24,011 nt of DNA from UMGS172 sp045592985. GTDB taxonomy: Bacteria > Bacillota > Clostridia > Oscillospirales > Acutalibacteraceae. The notes beneath the pieces are model-generated. The model made no database searches and was not told the origin of the DNA. It was given only the letters and a program-made list of their open reading frames with translations. Positions 21,586 through 24,011 of this stretch are shown here, in pieces. The position numbers and the translations under genes are program-made. The stretch lies in NCBI GenBank assembly GCA_045592985.1, contig JAZNVU010000027.1:1-24011 (forward strand), in the 5' to 3' direction. Position 1 is the stretch's first letter; each line of letters starts with the position of its first letter.

Positions 21586-22428
21586 TTACTTTAAAAACGG
21601 CTTGCGTCGGCTACAATTATTGACGTAAAAATTACCCGGAATATCAATCATTTCTCTTGCAAATATCAGCATTGAAACAAACGACGGTCTCGGGCAAAAG
21701 CTGTAAAACTCAACCAAACCGCTATCCGTTTCAGCAACCGTTCTTCCGAGAAGGCTTAACCTCAGCAATTGTGATATTATGTGCTTTGACTTTTCTTCGG
21801 TAATCTTCAATTCATTCACCAAAAGCTGCTCAGTAAACGCATGCATACTTTCACGCTTATATAACATCACAAGCGCTGCGAACAACTCCTTATCCGACAT
21901 TATCTCAAAAAACTTCGGATAATCAATTCCATTTAACAGAGCCTTTTCTTTATCGACGGCATCGGGAACCACAAGGAAATATTTGATTCGATTAAAAAGT
22001 CCCATTTCGGTATATCCCGAATCCATAAGAACTTGAGAATAGAGTTGGTCATTCTCGCTGTGAGTCTTGGATTCTTCCTTGAATCGTTCGGGGTCGGAAA
22101 TTATAGTACCATACATAGATTGCTCTATCATCCAACAAAGTTCAAACGCCCTCGATATCCTATCCTTTTCTGCGGTTGATAGAATATCTTTCAAAATAGC
22201 ATCTTGAATGTCAATAGGTATGTTACTTTGTCTGCCAAACAATTCGTCTATTGACACATTAAAAAATTCTGCAATTTTAGGTAACAACTCCGTATCGGGC
22301 ACACCGCCGTTTTCCCATTTTGATACCGCCTGCGCAGTTACGCCAACAAATTTTGCCAATTCGTCTTGCTTAACACCTTTTATCTTGCGAAATTCAGCTA
22401 TATTTTTACCAATGGTCATTATATCCAT
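21586..22428 (-). CDS. XRE-family transcriptional regulator with a large C-terminal domain
   Basis: A 280-residue regulator. The N-terminal HTH_3 domain (about 6-62) reads IGKNIAEFRKIKGVKQDELA, VTAQAVSKWENGGVPD and LPKIAEFFNVSIDELFG. The rest (about 75-280) is helical and ends with a segment that may be a second winged-helix-like unit (TEEKSKHIISQLLRLSLLGR); no known ligand-binding domain is recognised. ATG at 22428 follows GGAGGTG by five bases. It has its own promoter with an inverted repeat in the spacer, suggesting autoregulation. Convergent with the AEC gene, so the two need not be functionally linked. Confidence 0.9.
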   Translation of the reverse strand: MDIMTIGKNIAEFRKIKGVKQDELAKFVGVTAQAVSKWENGGVPDTELLPKIAEFFNVSIDELFGRQSNIPIDIQDAILKDILSTAEKDRISRAFELCWMIEQSMYGTIISDPERFKEESKTHSENDQLYSQVLMDSGYTEMGLFNRIKYFLVVPDAVDKEKALLNGIDYPKFFEIMSDKELFAALVMLYKRESMHAFTEQLLVNELKITEEKSKHIISQLLRLSLLGRTVAETDSGLVEFYSFCPRPSFVSMLIFAREMIDIPGNFYVNNCSRRKPFLK

Positions 22429-22472
22429 AAATACACCTCCGTTTTAAACTCAAAAGCGCTTTCGTCGTTTTT

Positions 22473-22501
22473 ATAATAACACAACGCTTGGTTGTTTGCA
22501 A
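22473..22501 (-). promoter_or_regulatory. Promoter and operator candidate of the XRE regulator
   Basis: Minus strand TTGCAA (22501-22496), 17-bp spacer, TATTAT (22478-22473). Inside the spacer ACAAC (22481-22485) and GTTGT (22491-22495) form an inverted repeat, a usual place for an XRE autorepressor. Confidence 0.65.
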
Positions 22502-22520
22502 CGGAGGTGAAATTGACATA

Positions 22521-22537
22521 ATCAACCGTGGGTTGAT
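22521..22537. repeat. Palindrome upstream of the XRE promoter
   Basis: ATCAACC (22521-22527) and GGTTGAT (22531-22537) with GTG between, a perfect 7-bp inverted repeat 20 bases upstream of the -35 box. It may be an operator or the first stem of an RNA. Confidence 0.45.
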
Positions 22538-22575
22538 TTCTGTTGTGATAACCTACAATTGACTGCGATTGCATG

Positions 22576-22631
22576 CCAATCCTTCAGATTGGATAATAAC
22601 AAAAGACTACCGAAGTAGTCCTTTGTTTTTT
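22576..22631. terminator. Two adjacent hairpins, the second terminator-like on both strands
   Basis: First hairpin: CCAATC (22576-22581) and GATTGG (22587-22592). Second: ACAAAAGACTAC (22599-22610) and GTAGTCCTTTGT (22615-22626) with one mismatch, followed by TTTTT on the plus strand. Read leftward the loop is TTCG closed by C-G, a very stable tetraloop, and a TTTTGTTATT tail follows, so it probably ends transcription from the lipoprotein gene; on the plus strand it could end an unannotated short RNA. Confidence 0.7.
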
Positions 22632-22702
22632 GGGTAGTTAGAACTTAGTGGCACTATTAAATGTTCAAAAAATGAGTTGCTGTGTTTTTTAGTAATTAAT
22701 AT

Positions 22703-22918
22703 TTATTTTCCACCTGTAACTGCATTAATTTTTTTGTCCACTTCTTTTTCAGATACGCCATAAGCATCAGCAATTTTCTTGTTTTTTCGATACTCGGAAT
22801 CCTCATTGTATGTTTTTGAATAACCAGAGTATTTGTTGTCTGAAGAAGAGTCTCCACAACTACCTAAGATACCACAAAACGCCAAAACTATCATAACTAT
22901 AATCAAACCTTTTTTCAT
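22703..22918 (-). CDS. Small predicted lipoprotein
   Basis: A 71-residue protein. N-terminal MKKGLIIVMIVLAFCGILGSC is a lipoprotein signal with lipobox LGSC; the lipidated Cys is residue 21. The mature part is short and polar, with SSSDNKYSGYSKTY and then a charged helix with AYGVSEKEVDKKINAVTG. Function is unknown. ATG at 22918 is chosen because GAGGTG lies eight bases upstream; longer frames to 22984 lack a site and would bury the signal peptide. It is divergent from the ribbon-helix-helix gene. Confidence 0.8.
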   Translation of the reverse strand: MKKGLIIVMIVLAFCGILGSCGDSSSDNKYSGYSKTYNEDSEYRKNKKIADAYGVSEKEVDKKINAVTGGK

Positions 22919-22956
22919 TTTCATCACCTCACTAGAAAAAAGCCTCGGCACATCTT

Positions 22957-22984
22957 GTTTTATCCTACTTATACTACTTGTCAA
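22957..22984 (-). promoter_or_regulatory. Promoter of the lipoprotein gene
   Basis: Minus strand TTGACA (22984-22979), 16-bp spacer, TAAAAC (22962-22957). The -35 box lies just upstream of the start region of the divergent RHH gene. Confidence 0.65.
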
Positions 22985-23004
22985 TATTTTTTGAGGTGAT
23001 TACA

Positions 23005-23160
23005 TTGAAACCCTTGAAAGAAAAAATAAGTATAACTATTGATAATGATATTTTGGCAAAATTAAAAGAAAAAGCCGAATACGATGACCGTTCGTTATCA
23101 CAATACATTAATCTCGTTTTAAAACAACATATAAATAGTATTGAAAGTAAAAAGCCGTGA
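23005..23160 (+). CDS. Small ribbon-helix-helix (CopG/Arc-type) protein
   Basis: A 51-residue protein with a strand (KISITID) followed by two helices (NDILAKLKEKAEYDD and SLSQYINLVLKQHI), the pattern of ribbon-helix-helix DNA-binding proteins. No toxin gene follows, so an antitoxin role is not supported; it may act as a stand-alone repressor, perhaps of itself and the divergent lipoprotein. Start is TTG at 23005, six bases after GAGGTG. The stop codon lies inside the stem of its terminator. Confidence 0.8.
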   Translation: MKPLKEKISITIDNDILAKLKEKAEYDDRSLSQYINLVLKQHINSIESKKP

Positions 23161-23181
23161 AATTCACGGCTTTAATTTTTT
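23151..23181 (+). terminator. Terminator overlapping the RHH stop codon
   Basis: AAAGCCGTGA (23151-23160) pairs with TCACGGCTTT (23164-23173), loop AAT, followed by AATTTTTT. The stem includes the TGA stop. Confidence 0.92.
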
Positions 23182-23199
23182 AGCATAAAAGAGGTGTGG

Positions 23200-23262
23200 G
23201 GCAAGGTTTTTGCACGAAGTACAACTTTGTCGGGCGTAAGCCCACATCGTTTGCCTCGTATT
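23200..23262. repeat. Small palindromic (REP/MITE-like) element
   Basis: The segment holds GGGC-GTAA-GCCC (around 23235) and a weaker hairpin, TTGTAC-TTCG-TGCAA when read leftward (around 23210-23225). It is non-coding and has the look of a dispersed intergenic repeat, but only one copy is in the window. Confidence 0.35.
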
Positions 23263-23275
23263 CAAAAAATATCTT

Positions 23276-23449
23276 CTATCTCTTTTTCATCCTTTGTAGT
23301 ATCATTTTAAGTTTCGGCGTATTATACCGCAAAATTAGAGTCGGCAGTATGTTTAAAAACAAATTAACTACTGCAACGGGTAGCGCAATCGAAAATGCAC
23401 ACACATTCGGTATAAACAACATCGGCAAAAAACCAACGGGATACTCGAA
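23276..23449 (-). pseudogene. C-terminal fragment of a membrane protein (acyltransferase-like)
   Basis: An open frame without a start, beginning after a stop at 23452-23450 and ending at TAG 23276. It encodes about 57 residues with two hydrophobic stretches (FLPMLFIPNVCAFSIAL, VVNLFLNILPTLILRYN) and a basic tail ending RMKKR. The NLxxNILPTLILRYNTPKL end resembles the C-termini of glycosyl-diaponeurosporenoate acyltransferase-like membrane proteins of Clostridia. The N-terminal part is missing and the fragment abuts the DUF559 remnant. Identification is tentative; the coding-like character is moderately convincing. Confidence 0.45.
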
Positions 23450-23720
23450 TTACTGTTAAGTTTCTGTTTTCTATTTTCTCTGTTCGGATTTTGTCTTTTA
23501 GCAATCCTTTTTCCTCATAATGTTGTGAACCGTCAAGCTCAATTATAAGCCGTGCTTCGTGACAATAATAATCAACAATAATTATCTATAACTTTTTGCC
23601 GCAAAAATCTTATTGGATATGTACGCAAGAAATCGTACCACAAATGTCGTTCTTCTTTGGTCATATTTTTTCGTAGTGCTTTTGCGTTATCCGTTAGTTT
23701 TGGGTTATGTTTTCGTTCCG
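23450..23720 (-). pseudogene. Frameshifted DUF559-type endonuclease-like gene
   Basis: The minus strand encodes NPKLTDNAKALRKNMTKEER, then HLWYDFLRTYPIRFLRQKV and stops at TGA 23574-23572. In the next frame it continues VDYYCHEARLIIELDGSQHY, EEKGLLKDKIRTE and LTVIRV. Together these are the DUF559 domain (restriction/Vsr-like nuclease fold, with IELDGSQHY as its active-site region). A single missing base near 23575-23580 separates the halves. No start codon is present upstream, and the C-terminal end runs into the acyltransferase-like fragment, so the gene is dead. Confidence 0.85.
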
Positions 23721-23750
23721 TACAGTATCCCTCCGTCTTTTTATCCCCTC

Positions 23751-23827
23751 GCCACGCTTACGCGTGGCCCTCTCCCCTTTAGGCAAGGGGCGCTTTGGCA
23801 AATCCACCTCCCTTTAGGCAAGGGAGG
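23751..23827. repeat. Cluster of three GC-rich hairpins (REP/MITE-like)
   Basis: Three stem-loops in a row: GCCACGC-TTAC-GCGTGGC (23751-23768), CCCCTT-TAGGC-AAGGGG (23774-23790) and CCTCCCTT-TAGGC-AAGGGAGG (23807-23827). The last two share the same loop and look like copies of one unit. The cluster is GC-rich against an AT-rich surround and lies at the 5' end of the dead DUF559 gene. Confidence 0.7.
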
Positions 23828-23833
23828 CTCCCG

Positions 23834-23870
23834 TTTTCAACTTGTGGAAATGACTTCCACAAGTTGAAAA
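23834..23870. repeat. Perfect 16-bp inverted repeat
   Basis: TTTTCAACTTGTGGAA (23834-23849) and TTCCACAAGTTGAAAA (23855-23870) with loop ATGAC. It lies seven bases after the GC-rich hairpin cluster. No long T-run follows on either strand, so it is more likely part of the repeat element or a binding site than a terminator. Confidence 0.7.
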
Positions 23871-23942
23871 TTCCGCATAACAACAAGCTTTTTCTTTAAT
23901 TTAATATAACATTTTTTAGTGTGATTTTCAAGTTATATATGT

Positions 23943-23982
23943 AAATAGAGTTATCCCGAAAATACGAGATAACTCTATTTTT
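23943..23982. terminator. Terminator-like hairpin near the right edge
   Basis: AAATAGAGTTATC (23943-23955) pairs perfectly with GATAACTCTATTT (23968-23980), followed by TT on the plus strand to give a five-T run. It probably ends a leftward gene outside the window or any rightward transcript; direction cannot be decided. Confidence 0.7.
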
Positions 23983-24011
23983 GATGGTATGACAAAAATC
24001 ATACTGACACA

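Noticed and set aside
22513..22559. Plus-strand promoter starting at TTGACA 22513
   Set aside because: No acceptable -10 box lies 16-18 bases downstream; the next candidates are too far or too close to another -35.
23196..23459. Rightward 87-codon frame
   Set aside because: It is antisense to the membrane-protein fragment and passes through the REP-like element, without a ribosome binding site.
23613..23867. Rightward 84-codon frame
   Set aside because: It is antisense to the DUF559 remnant and is partly made of the GC-rich hairpin cluster.
1..24011. CRISPR arrays, rRNA genes, intact tRNA genes, insertion-sequence transposases
   Set aside because: I looked for regularly spaced repeats, rRNA-like blocks, cloverleafs and transposase motifs and found none that can be supported.

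Overview
This window looks like chromosome from a low-to-moderate GC Firmicute of the class Clostridia, probably an Oscillospirales/Ruminococcaceae-type gut bacterium. The evidence is AGGAGG-type ribosome binding sites, many TTG and GTG starts, sigma-A style promoters, intrinsic terminators, and gene types typical of that group (YibE/F, pyruvate phosphate dikinase, the coaD/rsmD pair). Taxonomy is inferred from style, not from a marker gene.

Layout. (1) 1-773: start of pyruvate phosphate dikinase (ppdK), leftward, cut by the window edge. (2) 1001-7165: a compact leftward phage-type cassette of eight intact genes: small and large terminase, portal, a probable protease/scaffold, major capsid protein and three small connector-type proteins. 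It ends in an intrinsic terminator exactly where tail genes would begin. No integrase, repressor, replication, tail or lysis gene is nearby. A short AT-rich direct repeat flanks it, and twin TTGTACAA palindromes sit just upstream of terS. (3) 7269-8195: a rightward protein with three S1-like domains, facing a leftward YibE/F membrane protein across a shared terminator. (4) 9603-10048: RNase P RNA with its own promoter and terminator. (5) 10058-11584: leftward operon rsmD-coaD-coiled-coil protein. (6) 11702-15826: leftward NAD-type DNA ligase with unusual motif residues, a HAD phosphatase and an ArsB/NhaD-type permease, each apparently with its own control signals. (7) 16422-20466: a leftward signalling locus. 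A two-component system (response regulator, kinase) is followed by a multi-TM protein and a small two-TM protein. It is preceded by a second operon holding a paralogue of that two-TM protein and a protein built of three copies of an EFxxFLxxKG repeat. (8) 20621-22428: AEC-family transporter facing an XRE regulator. (9) 22703-23160: a divergent small lipoprotein and a ribbon-helix-helix protein. (10) 23182-24011: a decayed stretch with a frameshifted DUF559 nuclease-like fragment, a membrane-protein tail fragment, REP/MITE-like hairpins and a perfect 16-bp inverted repeat.

Most genes are ordinary housekeeping. The best leads are the tail-less capsid/packaging cassette with possible boundaries and operators, the two-component locus bracketed by paralogous small membrane proteins with the triple-repeat protein, and the ligase whose predicted adenine-contact residues both differ from the classical LigA pattern.
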